NCBI GenBank assembly: GCA_947174985.1
Contig: CAMWLB010000009.1
Span: 1-21,896 of the forward strand
From: an uncultured Lachnospiraceae bacterium
GTDB taxonomy: Bacteria > Bacillota > Clostridia > Lachnospirales > Lachnospiraceae
Length of the DNA: 21,896 nucleotides
Reading direction: 5' to 3'
The translations under genes and the position numbers were made by a program. This document shows, in pieces, positions 1 to 7,196 of the stretch; position 1 is the stretch's first letter; every line of letters starts with the position of its first letter. The notes under the pieces were generated by a model. That model had not been told where the DNA came from, ran no database searches, and saw only the letters and a program-made list of their open reading frames with translations.

Positions 1-229
1 GCTCATTACTGGGCTGCTTACCGCCTTCTTTGTCGGCAGTACTGTCTGAATTTCCTTTTTCACGGGTGTTTGTCACAACGCTGATGGTATTATCCACCTG
101 ACTGGCTGTCTCCCGCGCAGAAACTTCCGTGTACTCTGCGGCAGTTTTAACCGGACTGACTGCCGGTTTGCTCTGTACCTGGCTCTGTGCCTGTACACTC
201 ATTACACTTCCTAATGGTTCAATTGCCAT
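1..229 (-). CDS. flaG: FlaG-like flagellar protein, N-terminal part (gene runs off window)
   Basis: Only the first 76 codons are in the window; the rest lies beyond base 1. The ATG at 229-227 follows a strong ribosome site (GGAGGTGA). The visible part starts MAIEPLGSVMSVQAQ and continues as a polar, Ser/Thr/Gln/Glu-rich, probably disordered stretch, as in the N-terminal half of FlaG proteins; the conserved FlaG C-terminal domain would lie outside. In Gram-positive flagellar loci flaG commonly sits next to fliD/fliS and near csrA, which fits this place, and a sigma-28-type promoter precedes it at 276-303. FlaG is thought to influence flagellar filament length. The leader has an ATGGAGG stretch overlapping the ribosome site, a possible CsrA contact. 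The identification rests on context and N-terminal character more than on a diagnostic motif. Confidence 0.6.
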   Translation of the reverse strand, partial: MAIEPLGSVMSVQAQSQVQSKPAVSPVKTAAEYTEVSARETASQVDNTISVVTNTREKGNSDSTADKEGGKQPSNE

Positions 230-275
230 TTCAGTCACCTCCATGTGAATCGTCATTAATAGTTTTCTAAAATTT

Positions 276-303
276 TTATCGGTCAAATCGAATCGCAAGT
301 TTA
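276..303 (-). promoter_or_regulatory. Sigma-28 (SigD/FliA-type) promoter of flaG
   Basis: Read on the minus strand, a TAAA -35 element (303-300) is followed by a CCGATAA -10 element ending at 276. The consensus is TAAA-N15-GCCGATAT/A; the spacing here is one base longer. The predicted start gives a leader of about 40 bases before the flaG ATG at 229. Late flagellar genes are the expected targets of this sigma factor. Confidence 0.65.
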
Positions 304-313
304 TAGTTTATGT

Positions 314-343
314 AAAAAAAAACTGCTGATTACTCTCACAGCA
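314..343 (-). terminator. Possible intrinsic terminator after the coiled-coil gene
   Basis: On the minus strand TGCTG (343-339) pairs with CAGCA (328-324) around a 10-base loop and is followed by a run of T (nine As on the plus strand, 314-322). The stem has only 5 bp, so this is a modest terminator. It lies between the coiled-coil gene and the flaG promoter, where a terminator is expected. Confidence 0.45.
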
Positions 344-437
344 TACTTTTCACTTTTATGCAGAACTGTTTTTCACTGGCTTTTTTCCTATTAAAATCAA
401 ATACAACAGCCTTCTTTTCCCCTTTAAGCCAACCCGC

Positions 438-935
438 TTATGCCAGTCTGCTTTCCAATTTTCTAATTGCTTCGCTGTGGGAAGCCACTACACCCGTGGT
501 TACCTTCTGGCACTCTTCCAGACGCTCTACCCTGTCTGCCATCGTACAAATATTGACAAATTTACTTTTGTAAGGCATTAGCTGCCTTATATTTTCATCA
601 TTCTGCTGTGCAAGCGCATATACCGCCTGGATTTCCTGTCCAAGTCCGTATTCCATATTGCCTACTCGCTGGGTGAGTTCTGCCAGTTCCGCTCTTAACA
701 TGTTTGTGCTTTCCTGCATTTCCGCTCTCAGCGTGTTTGCGCTTTCCTGCATTTCCGCTCTCAGCGTATTTGCGCTTTCTTGCATTTCCGCTCTCAACAT
801 GTTTGTATTTTCTTGTAATTGCGCTTGCAGGCTTTTGTTGTTGTCCTGCAGTTTTGCATCCAGTTCTCCTCTTAACCCGTCAATGCTTTCCTGCATCTTG
901 TCCAACCGCTGTAAAACAATTGTCATTTCACTCAT
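438..935 (-). CDS. Small coiled-coil protein with 11-residue repeats
   Basis: A 165-residue, highly charged, cysteine-poor protein without signal peptide or membrane segment. Residues about 3-90 form a continuous predicted coiled coil. From about residue 38 to 81 there are four successive 11-residue units of the type (M/T)LRAE(M/L)QES(A/T)N, a hendecad rather than heptad pattern. The C-terminal third (MEYGLGQEIQAVYALAQ, then ENIRQLMPYK and a final helical segment with VERLEE) is not repetitive. The ATG follows AAGGAGAGG. It has its own promoter (983-1011) and probable terminator and sits between csrA and flaG in the flagellar block. I do not recognise a named family; small repeated-helix proteins with this look are common as hypothetical proteins in Lachnospiraceae. 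A role in motility is only suggested by position. Confidence 0.75.
   Translation of the reverse strand: MSEMTIVLQRLDKMQESIDGLRGELDAKLQDNNKSLQAQLQENTNMLRAEMQESANTLRAEMQESANTLRAEMQESTNMLRAELAELTQRVGNMEYGLGQEIQAVYALAQQNDENIRQLMPYKSKFVNICTMADRVERLEECQKVTTGVVASHSEAIRKLESRLA
691..822 (-). repeat. 33-bp tandem repeat, four units, inside the coiled-coil gene
   Basis: Units start at 691, 724, 757 and 790; a fifth, strongly diverged unit may follow from 823. Each 33-bp unit encodes one 11-residue hendecad. Units 2 and 3 differ by only a few bases, so copy-number change by slippage or recombination would stay in frame and alter coiled-coil length by one hendecad per step. Confidence 0.85.
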
Positions 936-982
936 GCTGCCTCTCCTTTCTTTCAGACTCCCCTATAGCAGGGTGTATTTCC

Positions 983-1011
983 ATCTTATCGGAAAGGCGC
1001 TTCCCTGTCAA
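983..1011 (-). promoter_or_regulatory. Sigma-A promoter of the coiled-coil gene
   Basis: On the minus strand TTGACA (1011-1006), a 17-base spacer, then TAAGAT (988-983). The -35 is a perfect match. A CCGATAA string overlaps the -10, recalling a sigma-28 -10 element, but no TAAA lies at the required distance upstream, so sigma-A is the better reading. Confidence 0.6.
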
Positions 1012-1034
1012 CAGAATATTTATATTTTTGTTGA

Positions 1035-1060
1035 CGTTATTTCGTTTTTCCGAAATAACG
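1035..1060. repeat. Perfect 10-bp inverted repeat, 6-base loop
   Basis: CGTTATTTCG (1035-1044) and CGAAATAACG (1051-1060) are perfect inverted repeats. Neither side is followed by a T-run, so it is not a standard terminator. It lies between the csrA terminator and the -35 element of the coiled-coil gene promoter, about 24 bases upstream of the latter, where an operator could sit. Confidence 0.5.
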
Positions 1061-1089
1061 AGCTGCTGTTAATCATTTCTGCCAGATGC

Positions 1090-1135
1090 AAAAAGGGATG
1101 CCTCTGACATAAAATTGTCTGCGGACATCCCTTTT
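1090..1135 (-). terminator. Intrinsic terminator after csrA
   Basis: On the minus strand AAAAGGGATG (1135-1126) pairs with CATCCCTTTT (1100-1091); a further inner helix GACA/TGTC closes an apical ATTTTA loop after a small internal loop. A T-run follows at 1094-1090. It begins 2 bases beyond the csrA stop codon and closes the flgM-to-csrA transcription unit. Confidence 0.85.
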
Positions 1136-1137
1136 CA

Positions 1138-1356
1138 TTAGCCTAACAGATTCTTCAACGCTTCCATACCCGTTGAATCGGTAGCTTCCTTATTTGCGTC
1201 CTGAATCTGCAGGTAGACTTCCTTTCGGTATACAGATACTTCTTTGGGAGCAGAAATGCCGATTTTAACCTGCTCGCCCTTCACCTCCAGAATTGTCACT
1301 TCTATATTATTATTGATAATAATTGCCTCGTTCTTTTTTCTAGATAAAGCAAGCAT
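1138..1356 (-). CDS. csrA: Carbon storage regulator CsrA (RNA-binding translational repressor)
   Basis: A 72-residue protein with the full CsrA pattern: MLALSRKKNEAIIINNNIEV at the N-terminus (family: MLVLSRKxxExIxIGxxIxV), then VKIGISAPKEVSVYRKEVY, which carries the conserved GIxAPxxVxVxRxE motif that makes the RNA contact. CsrA dimers bind GGA motifs in mRNA leaders; in Bacillus it represses translation of flagellin mRNA. The reading frame is open 12 codons further upstream, but the ATG at 1356 is the family start and has AGGTGAG before it. It begins one base after the fliW stop (TAG-C-ATG), so the two are translationally coupled. The C-terminal tail (about residues 52-72) is slightly longer than in enteric CsrA, usual for Gram-positive versions, where this region contacts FliW. 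Confidence 0.95.
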   Translation of the reverse strand: MLALSRKKNEAIIINNNIEVTILEVKGEQVKIGISAPKEVSVYRKEVYLQIQDANKEATDSTGMEALKNLLG

Positions 1357-1357
1357 G

Positions 1358-1816
1358 CTACTCACCTGCCTTTCCTGCGCGTAAAATTTCATAAATCGGG
1401 AATTTTACTGCATAGTCTTCGCCCTCTATAATCACCTGACATGCTTTTCTGGTAAGCAAATTAATGATTATGGGGCCGCGCAAATTTACCGTCATTTTAG
1501 TTAAATCTGAGGGAACAGTCACCGTAACCAGCGCAAGCAGATTGTCTGCATCCAAATCGCCAAGTGCCTTCAGCAGTTCATCTTCCACCTCAGGATTATA
1601 ATCCGGCTTCACTAGAAGCGGATCCATCACCGGCATCGCAAACCCAGGCTCCTGAATGGACTGCATCCAACGTATTCCCGAATTAATTCCTCTTTCCTCA
1701 TCATGAATCAGCGCAAACTGTCTCAATTCCGGAAAACCAATGATACCACCGGCAAATTCAATTATTTTGTCATCCGCAATGTCTACTTCCCCAAAAATCT
1801 TTGTGTTTACCCTCAT
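1358..1816 (-). CDS. fliW: Flagellar assembly factor FliW (CsrA antagonist)
   Basis: A 152-residue protein beginning MRVNTKIFGEVDIADDKII with the typical FliW features: FAGGIIGFPELRQFALI near residues 22-38, a central PVMDPLLVKPDY segment, and LLALVTVTVPSDLTKMTVNLRGPIIIN toward the end, matching the family's conserved NLxxPIxIN. FliW binds CsrA allosterically and is itself sequestered by free flagellin, so it couples flagellin synthesis to secretion. The ATG at 1816 follows GGAGGAAAA; upstream in-frame codons lack homology. It is placed directly before csrA with 1 base between them, the canonical Gram-positive pair. The 87-base leader from flgL is rich in GGA motifs. Confidence 0.95.
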   Translation of the reverse strand: MRVNTKIFGEVDIADDKIIEFAGGIIGFPELRQFALIHDEERGINSGIRWMQSIQEPGFAMPVMDPLLVKPDYNPEVEDELLKALGDLDADNLLALVTVTVPSDLTKMTVNLRGPIIINLLTRKACQVIIEGEDYAVKFPIYEILRAGKAGE

Positions 1817-1903
1817 TTTTCCTCCATTCCGAAGCGTCCCACGCCGGCTGCCTGAAAAATACCACCCGTGCCTTCTCCCGTGCCGCTTCCGCACTATTTT
1901 AGT
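1817..1903 (-). promoter_or_regulatory. GGA-rich leader before fliW, possible CsrA target
   Basis: Six GGA triplets occur in the 87 bases between the flgL stop and the fliW ATG, three of them within the last 16 bases overlapping the ribosome site (CGGAATGGAGGAAAA). GGA is the core CsrA recognition motif. GAAGCG near 1889 can pair with CGCTTC near 1836 to close a large loop. Binding is an inference; GGA near a ribosome site also arises by chance. Confidence 0.3.
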
Positions 1904-3520
1904 TTATATAAAATTCAGCAGTGTAGTCTGTGCAATTTTACCAGTTGCCATCAGCGCCGCCTGATATGTCAACTCTGCGCTGGTCAAATTGATAATAACC
2001 TCCGTAATATCTACATCCTCATTCTCAGATTTTAAGGTTTCAAAAGTGGTCTTCTGCTCCTTCATCCGGTTCTCCACCAGTTCAAGCTTCGAACTGCGGG
2101 TACCACAGTTTGTAATCGCAAGATTGTTATCATTAAGGTATTTCTGAAATGCAGTAATTCCGCCTTCAAACATCCGCTGCATTTTATTTTTTGCCAGTGT
2201 CAGTGCCTTGTTGGCAGCCTTACGGCGGGACGTCAATGTCGCACGCTCTGTTTCGTCCGTCTCTTTCGCCAGCATCTCGTCAATCTTGTTTACCACATCC
2301 TCAAGACTCTGCACATCCTCAAGAACATTGATCAAATCGTCCGCTTCCCTGCCAATACCTGGGTCAAAGCACTCGTCAACTCGTGTATTCACCCGCACCG
2401 TCTGGTTGAATCCCACATCATATTCAATGACCTGCTTCGCCACGTCGGTGCCGTTCAGATAGGTTGGATTATAAACCATCTCTTCACCCGTCGCAGGATC
2501 TATGGAACTGCACGCATAGTAGTGTTCCGGACGCAAATCACCCTTCAGCCAGTTACTCTTCTGATAGGTAACACGGATTTCTGCTTCATTTATGGTCGAT
2601 GTGGACACATCATCCTGATAGCTCATCATTTCCCGATAAACACTATCTCCCAGAATCAGTTCTCCCGTCTCCGGTATCAAATAAACCTTATCTGAATTTG
2701 CGGCTTCGGCTGCAAGTTCATAGGCAGTCGGAACATCATAGGAATGTACCACCTCGATATTTCCGATAACCCCTGTTGCAGACAAATCCTCTGTTGTAAT
2801 ATTGCCATTTGCGTCCTTGCCAACTCTTTCAATCGTCGGTATAATAGGATTTGCGTCATCATAAGCCAAATCCTTGTAATTCAACCGAATTCGATGCACC
2901 TCTACCTCATCAACTTCCTTTTCCAGCACATCTACACTCTGATAATTCGTGCTGTTCAGATTCTTGATATCCACATAACCGCCGCCACTCTGTTTTGTGG
3001 TCTTGACAAAAGTAACCTCGTCGATAGCCGTGTTATCAAGCTGCTGGGTGATAGTATAGTCTATCTCCTCTGCCATTGGGAAACTGATGGAAGTGTCCGT
3101 CCTATAACCCGCAAATACATAACGCCCCGCATAATCCACATCTGCCGTGGAATATACCTCATCCCTGAGCGCCTTAAGCTGCTCCAAAATAATTTCTCTC
3201 TCCTTAGAGGTCAGGTCTCCATTGGCTCCCTTAGTGCACTGCCCGATCATACTCTTGAGAACCTCAGAAGTGTTTTTCAAGGCACCTTCCGTCACATTCA
3301 GCCAGCTTTCCGCATCCGGTATGTTTTTGCTGTAATACTGCGTTACCTCCGTCACGTTGCCGCGCAGGCGGAGGGCTCGAATCGCAATAACAGGGTCGTC
3401 GGAGGGTTTGCTGATTTTCTTTTCCGTCGACATCTGGGTGCTCAATTTGTCCTGCATCACCTTGTTCATGTTGATGTTTGTCAGATTGTTGTTCTGCATG
3501 ATTTTATTTGTGATTCTCAT
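1904..3520 (-). CDS. flgL: Flagellar hook-filament junction protein FlgL (HAP3)
   Basis: A 538-residue protein. The N-terminus MRITNKIMQNNNLTNINMNK and the following STEKKISKPSDDPVIAIRALRLR are the conserved FlgL/flagellin D0-D1 segment, and the last 60 residues (LTSAELTYQAALMATGKIAQTTLLNFI) are the matching C-terminal helix. FlgL joins the FlgK ring to the flagellin filament and is exported through the flagellar type III system with FlgN-type chaperone help. At 538 residues it is far longer than enteric FlgL (about 300); the extra length is a central domain, about residues 150-390, with no close motif I recognise. The ATG at 3520 is chosen over one 12 bases upstream because AGAGGA lies at the right distance and the family begins MRITN. 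It follows flgK by 35 bases. Confidence 0.93.
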   Translation of the reverse strand: MRITNKIMQNNNLTNINMNKVMQDKLSTQMSTEKKISKPSDDPVIAIRALRLRGNVTEVTQYYSKNIPDAESWLNVTEGALKNTSEVLKSMIGQCTKGANGDLTSKEREIILEQLKALRDEVYSTADVDYAGRYVFAGYRTDTSISFPMAEEIDYTITQQLDNTAIDEVTFVKTTKQSGGGYVDIKNLNSTNYQSVDVLEKEVDEVEVHRIRLNYKDLAYDDANPIIPTIERVGKDANGNITTEDLSATGVIGNIEVVHSYDVPTAYELAAEAANSDKVYLIPETGELILGDSVYREMMSYQDDVSTSTINEAEIRVTYQKSNWLKGDLRPEHYYACSSIDPATGEEMVYNPTYLNGTDVAKQVIEYDVGFNQTVRVNTRVDECFDPGIGREADDLINVLEDVQSLEDVVNKIDEMLAKETDETERATLTSRRKAANKALTLAKNKMQRMFEGGITAFQKYLNDNNLAITNCGTRSSKLELVENRMKEQKTTFETLKSENEDVDITEVIINLTSAELTYQAALMATGKIAQTTLLNFI

Positions 3521-3555
3521 AATTCCTCTCATTCTGCCGTGCGGCGGCGTCTTAC

Positions 3556-5490
3556 TTAAACTCCCGTTTCCAAAATCAGCCTGTCATAAACTTCCGTCAG
3601 TGTCTGTATCATCTTGGAAGCCAGATTATACCCGTTCTGATATTTTACCAGATTAATAGCTTCTTCATCTTCATCCACACCTGATATGGAAATTCTCTGG
3701 TTGTCAACACTCTTACTGATATTTGTGTAGTTGCTGCAGAAAGTCTTGGCATTTCCTGCATTCAGAGCCACGTCGGAAAGAATGCACTGCAAAAATTCGC
3801 TTGCCTTGCTTCCGCGGAAACTCATCTTCGTCTTGTCGTTGGACATCACCTTGACTTCAGTAAGAATGTCATACTGTGCCTTGCCGACTGACTCGTTATC
3901 TACAATTTTCTTTTCGGTTGCCAGCAAGTCTGCATCCTCAATCAGCGCAGCCAGCACGGAAAAATTCTCTGCTGTCAGCTTGTAGTAGCTGTTGTCTGTC
4001 ACGTCTACAGTCATGGTGCCATCCGCCTGCTTATCATAGCGGAACGCTGCATCGAATGTATACTGCTCATTGCTCGTATTTTTCTTGCCCGTAAACATGA
4101 TGGGTCCCTGCTGGTTGTAAGCATTGTAACCGCTGCTTATGATGTCATTGAACTTCTGGGCATAGGTACGCACCCATTCGTTCATCTGCTTCATATAATA
4201 AGGAATTCCCTGATAATCGATGCTTTTGCCGATGGAGGCCTGCTTCCCAACCTTGTCATTCGTCAGCCTGCTGTCATTGAGTGTGCTGTCTGACAAAACA
4301 AAGGTATAAGAATAAGTAGGATTTCCGCTTGCATCGTAGCTGCAGGTATAGGACCAGGAATCATAGTAGTACAACTGGTTGCCCAAATTGATGACACCAC
4401 CTGTATCGGACAGGTTACACTTGTTCAAATCCTGCAGGTATTCTCTGCCCACCTGCACCGTAACCGTGTCATGGGATACCATGTTGCCGTCTCTGTCTTC
4501 CACGTCCTTTTTTCCCGTACCGGTAATGGTACCGGTGAATTGCTCGGAATTATTGCCGTCACGCATCTCGACCAGTCCCTGCAGGGTGCCGCCCAGATTG
4601 CGTCCGTACATATTGAATTTTTCACCGTTTGTCCAATAGATATCGTAAAGACCGTCTATATCCGTCTGATTTACCTTTTCATAACTGGGCCTTGCAATAC
4701 ACTCAAGCTGCTTGAAATCGCTGTCATTCACCAAAAGCTGTCCGCCGCCGATTTTAACGATGAAACGATGTGCGCCCGTCTCCCTTTCCGGATTGTTGGC
4801 ATCCACAACGGGAATTTCCTGCGTTTCAATATCCACGATTTTTGAAAGCTCGTCTAAAAGCAGGGTCCGACGGTCGCGCAGTTCATTCGCCTTGGGACCG
4901 GAAAGTTCAATTACATTAATCTGCTTATTCAAAGCGGCTATCTCGCCTGCAATGGAGTTGATTTCATCTACCCGAAGCTTTAACTCCTGATTGACATCCT
5001 TCTGCACCTTCTGCAGGCTCGCCCACATACCGTTAAAGTACTCCGTCAGATTTTCGCCATAACCGATGTACTGCTTCTTGGCAGCGGTAACATCGCTCGC
5101 CTTCAAAACCTCCTGCAATCCGTTCACCGTGAATCGGTCAAAGATTGTTTTGAAGCCGGTGGAAACGCCGTCATCCGCAAAATAAGTCTGCAGCTGATCC
5201 ATATAGTAATCTTTAATCTCGTACTCACCCAGACTGGTGTTGGCGCTCCAGAACTTGCGGTCATAAAATTCATCCCTGATGCGCTCAATCGCAAGCGTAT
5301 CCACACCTGCGCCTGCACAGCCGTAAGTCTGGAAAATACGAAGCGCATCGCTCGCCTGTTGTACTACATGCTGTCTGCTGTACCCGTTTGTCTGTACATT
5401 GGCAATGTTGTTTGAAGTTGTATTTAAAGCTGCGTTAGAAGCAAGCAACCCCGTATATGCTATATTTAATCCGAAAAATTGTGAAGGCAT
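3556..5490 (-). CDS. flgK: Flagellar hook-associated protein FlgK (HAP1), second copy
   Basis: A 644-residue protein. Residues 7-43 (GLNIAYTGLLASNAALNTTSNNIANVQTNGYSRQ in pieces) match the FlgK/rod-hook N-terminal signature (ALNTxxNNIANxxTxGYxRQ). The C-terminus SISGVDEDEEAINLVKYQNG followed by YNLASKMIQTLTEVYDRLI is the typical HAP1 end. FlgK caps the hook and forms the first junction zone to FlgL. Start: ATG at 5490 preceded by AAGGAGGAAGG. It lies 16 bases after the other FlgK gene and 35 before flgL. The middle region (about 200-560) is divergent from the other copy, so this is an old paralogue rather than a recent duplication. Confidence 0.9.
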   Translation of the reverse strand: MPSQFFGLNIAYTGLLASNAALNTTSNNIANVQTNGYSRQHVVQQASDALRIFQTYGCAGAGVDTLAIERIRDEFYDRKFWSANTSLGEYEIKDYYMDQLQTYFADDGVSTGFKTIFDRFTVNGLQEVLKASDVTAAKKQYIGYGENLTEYFNGMWASLQKVQKDVNQELKLRVDEINSIAGEIAALNKQINVIELSGPKANELRDRRTLLLDELSKIVDIETQEIPVVDANNPERETGAHRFIVKIGGGQLLVNDSDFKQLECIARPSYEKVNQTDIDGLYDIYWTNGEKFNMYGRNLGGTLQGLVEMRDGNNSEQFTGTITGTGKKDVEDRDGNMVSHDTVTVQVGREYLQDLNKCNLSDTGGVINLGNQLYYYDSWSYTCSYDASGNPTYSYTFVLSDSTLNDSRLTNDKVGKQASIGKSIDYQGIPYYMKQMNEWVRTYAQKFNDIISSGYNAYNQQGPIMFTGKKNTSNEQYTFDAAFRYDKQADGTMTVDVTDNSYYKLTAENFSVLAALIEDADLLATEKKIVDNESVGKAQYDILTEVKVMSNDKTKMSFRGSKASEFLQCILSDVALNAGNAKTFCSNYTNISKSVDNQRISISGVDEDEEAINLVKYQNGYNLASKMIQTLTEVYDRLILETGV

Positions 5491-5506
5491 CTTCCTTCCT
5501 CCTTAC

Positions 5507-7153
5507 TTATACTGCAAGTGTATTGATGATATGCTCCAGCATTTCACTGATAACATTGATATAACGGCTGGCTGCATTATAAGCATTCTGGAACTTAATC
5601 ATATTGGAAAGCTCCTCATCCGAAGACACGCCGATAACCTGTTCCCTTGCGCTGCAGGTCGCTTCCACCGTCGCTTCCTGATTTTCAAAAATACTCTGGA
5701 ATACATAGCCGGTATTTGCCACCTGTTCCACCAAATCCGAATAATAAGCAACAAAATTAGTTTTTTTCTGCACATTCGGGTTGATGGTGTAGGCCTCTTC
5801 CATAAACGCCGATTTCAACGCGTTTGCCGTACCATAATCTACTTCTTTATCCGACAGTTTAAAGTTAAGCATTGCTGGCTCCTGCAGTAGATTGCCGTTT
5901 ACCTGCACATTGCCCAGTGTGTACATCGTACTTGTCTGGCTGTAATCCTCTTCCATGTACTTCCAGCTTCCATCCGCCTGTTTTTCATAACCGTCGGAAG
6001 ATATTTTCTTGAAAAGCTGCAGAGGCGAGCCGTCCTTATCGCACATATAACCGGTGTCCGGATTGCTTGCACTCGCCAGTACTTCATTCATCTTGGTGGT
6101 CACATTGTGTATCAGCTGGTCAAACTCCGCCTGAATATTCATAACAATCGACTGTGAAACGCTGTCGTAATCGTTTTCTATGTCAGAGTAATTTGCCCTG
6201 TGATCACCTCTTGCAAGCAGAGCCGCCTTCAATCCGCCGATGTCCGTATCAGCCGTAGTAGATATGGCCCGGTTCAGATTAAATACCTTAGCATGCTCAA
6301 TGTCATATTTCTTTGTCCCGTCCGACATGATGGTATATTCCGCATTTTGCGGCCAGAACGGTGTGTAAAAGCCCGTTGTCGGATCTGTATCCAAACCAAT
6401 TTCAAAGCATCTGCTGCCCTTTATAAAATCGGTTCCTTCTATTTGAACACTTATGTTTCCGCCTGCATCCTCAGAATAACTCATCTTGACGAGCTTGCTG
6501 AGTTCGTCGAGCAGATAGTTGCGCGTATCCCGCAAATCGTTTGCACGCTCAATTCCACCCGCTTCTATCTTGCGGATACTGTCGTTCACCTCCAGTATCT
6601 GCTTGCCGATTTTGTTAATCTTTGTGACCTGCTCTGCCACCTTCAGATTCAGGCTGTCCTGATAGCTTGCCAAATCCTTGTATACGGATGTTGCACGATC
6701 CAGAAACTCAGCGGCGCGCTGCACTAAAAGCCCCTGTGTTACAGAACTGGAAGGATCCTTCGCAAGTTCCTGCACCGATGTCCAGAGATTGGTCAGTGAA
6801 GTTTGAAAATCCTCGCCATTTAACTCTCCAAGCAGGGACTCCACCTCGTCAAGCACTTCTGCCGATACTTCATAAAACATACTGCGCCCTGATTCCTTGC
6901 GGTATGTCTTATCCAAAAAATAATCTCTCACCTGTCTGACTGCGGTATAATTTACCCCGAGACCATACTGCTTGTTAGAAACTGCAGCGGGGTTTTTGGA
7001 TAACGTAATGTAGGTTCGGGTGTCAAGCAGCGTCTGCTGCCTGACATACCCAGGTGTGTCTACATTCGTAAGATTGTGCGCTGTTGTGTTCAGCGCATTC
7101 TGACTTGTCTGTAAACCGGATGCTCCGATATATAAACTTCCCATCAATGGCAT
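5507..7153 (-). CDS. flgK: Flagellar hook-associated protein FlgK (HAP1), first copy
   Basis: A 548-residue protein with the FlgK N-terminal signature (SLYIGASGLQTSQNALNTTA then HNLTNVDTPGYVRQQ) and C-terminus (SDEELSNMIKFQNAYNAASR, YINVISEMLEHIINTL). Role as hook-filament junction protein, exported by the flagellar secretion system. The ATG at 7153 is preferred: AGGTGA lies 6-7 bases upstream. The GTG at 7162 would overlap this ribosome site, and the internal ATG at codon 4 has none. The gene follows flgN by 43 bases, an interval holding a hairpin with GGA in its loop. Length matches ordinary FlgK (about 550), so of the two copies this is the more conventional one. Confidence 0.93.
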   Translation of the reverse strand: MPLMGSLYIGASGLQTSQNALNTTAHNLTNVDTPGYVRQQTLLDTRTYITLSKNPAAVSNKQYGLGVNYTAVRQVRDYFLDKTYRKESGRSMFYEVSAEVLDEVESLLGELNGEDFQTSLTNLWTSVQELAKDPSSSVTQGLLVQRAAEFLDRATSVYKDLASYQDSLNLKVAEQVTKINKIGKQILEVNDSIRKIEAGGIERANDLRDTRNYLLDELSKLVKMSYSEDAGGNISVQIEGTDFIKGSRCFEIGLDTDPTTGFYTPFWPQNAEYTIMSDGTKKYDIEHAKVFNLNRAISTTADTDIGGLKAALLARGDHRANYSDIENDYDSVSQSIVMNIQAEFDQLIHNVTTKMNEVLASASNPDTGYMCDKDGSPLQLFKKISSDGYEKQADGSWKYMEEDYSQTSTMYTLGNVQVNGNLLQEPAMLNFKLSDKEVDYGTANALKSAFMEEAYTINPNVQKKTNFVAYYSDLVEQVANTGYVFQSIFENQEATVEATCSAREQVIGVSSDEELSNMIKFQNAYNAASRYINVISEMLEHIINTLAV

Positions 7154-7172
7154 AATAATCACCTCACGTCAT

Positions 7173-7189
7173 GCACGGAATCCCCGTGC
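7173..7189 (-). promoter_or_regulatory. Hairpin with GGA loop in the flgK leader, candidate CsrA site
   Basis: On the minus strand GCACGG-GGATT-CCGTGC forms a 6-bp perfect stem with a 5-base loop beginning GGA. It lies 20-36 bases upstream of the flgK ATG at 7153, in the flgN-flgK gap. CsrA prefers GGA presented in a hairpin loop, and csrA is in the same operon. No T-run follows, so it is not a terminator. Confidence 0.4.
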
Positions 7190-7196
7190 CCAGGAT

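Noticed and set aside
983..995. Sigma-28 -10 (CCGATAA) before the coiled-coil gene
   Set aside because: No TAAA at the required distance; the TTGACA-N17-TAAGAT arrangement explains the site better.
2744..3559. A 271-codon open frame on the plus strand opposite flgL
   Set aside because: It lies antisense to a well-supported flagellar gene, has no domain character or ribosome site, and its composition is that expected of a shadow frame.
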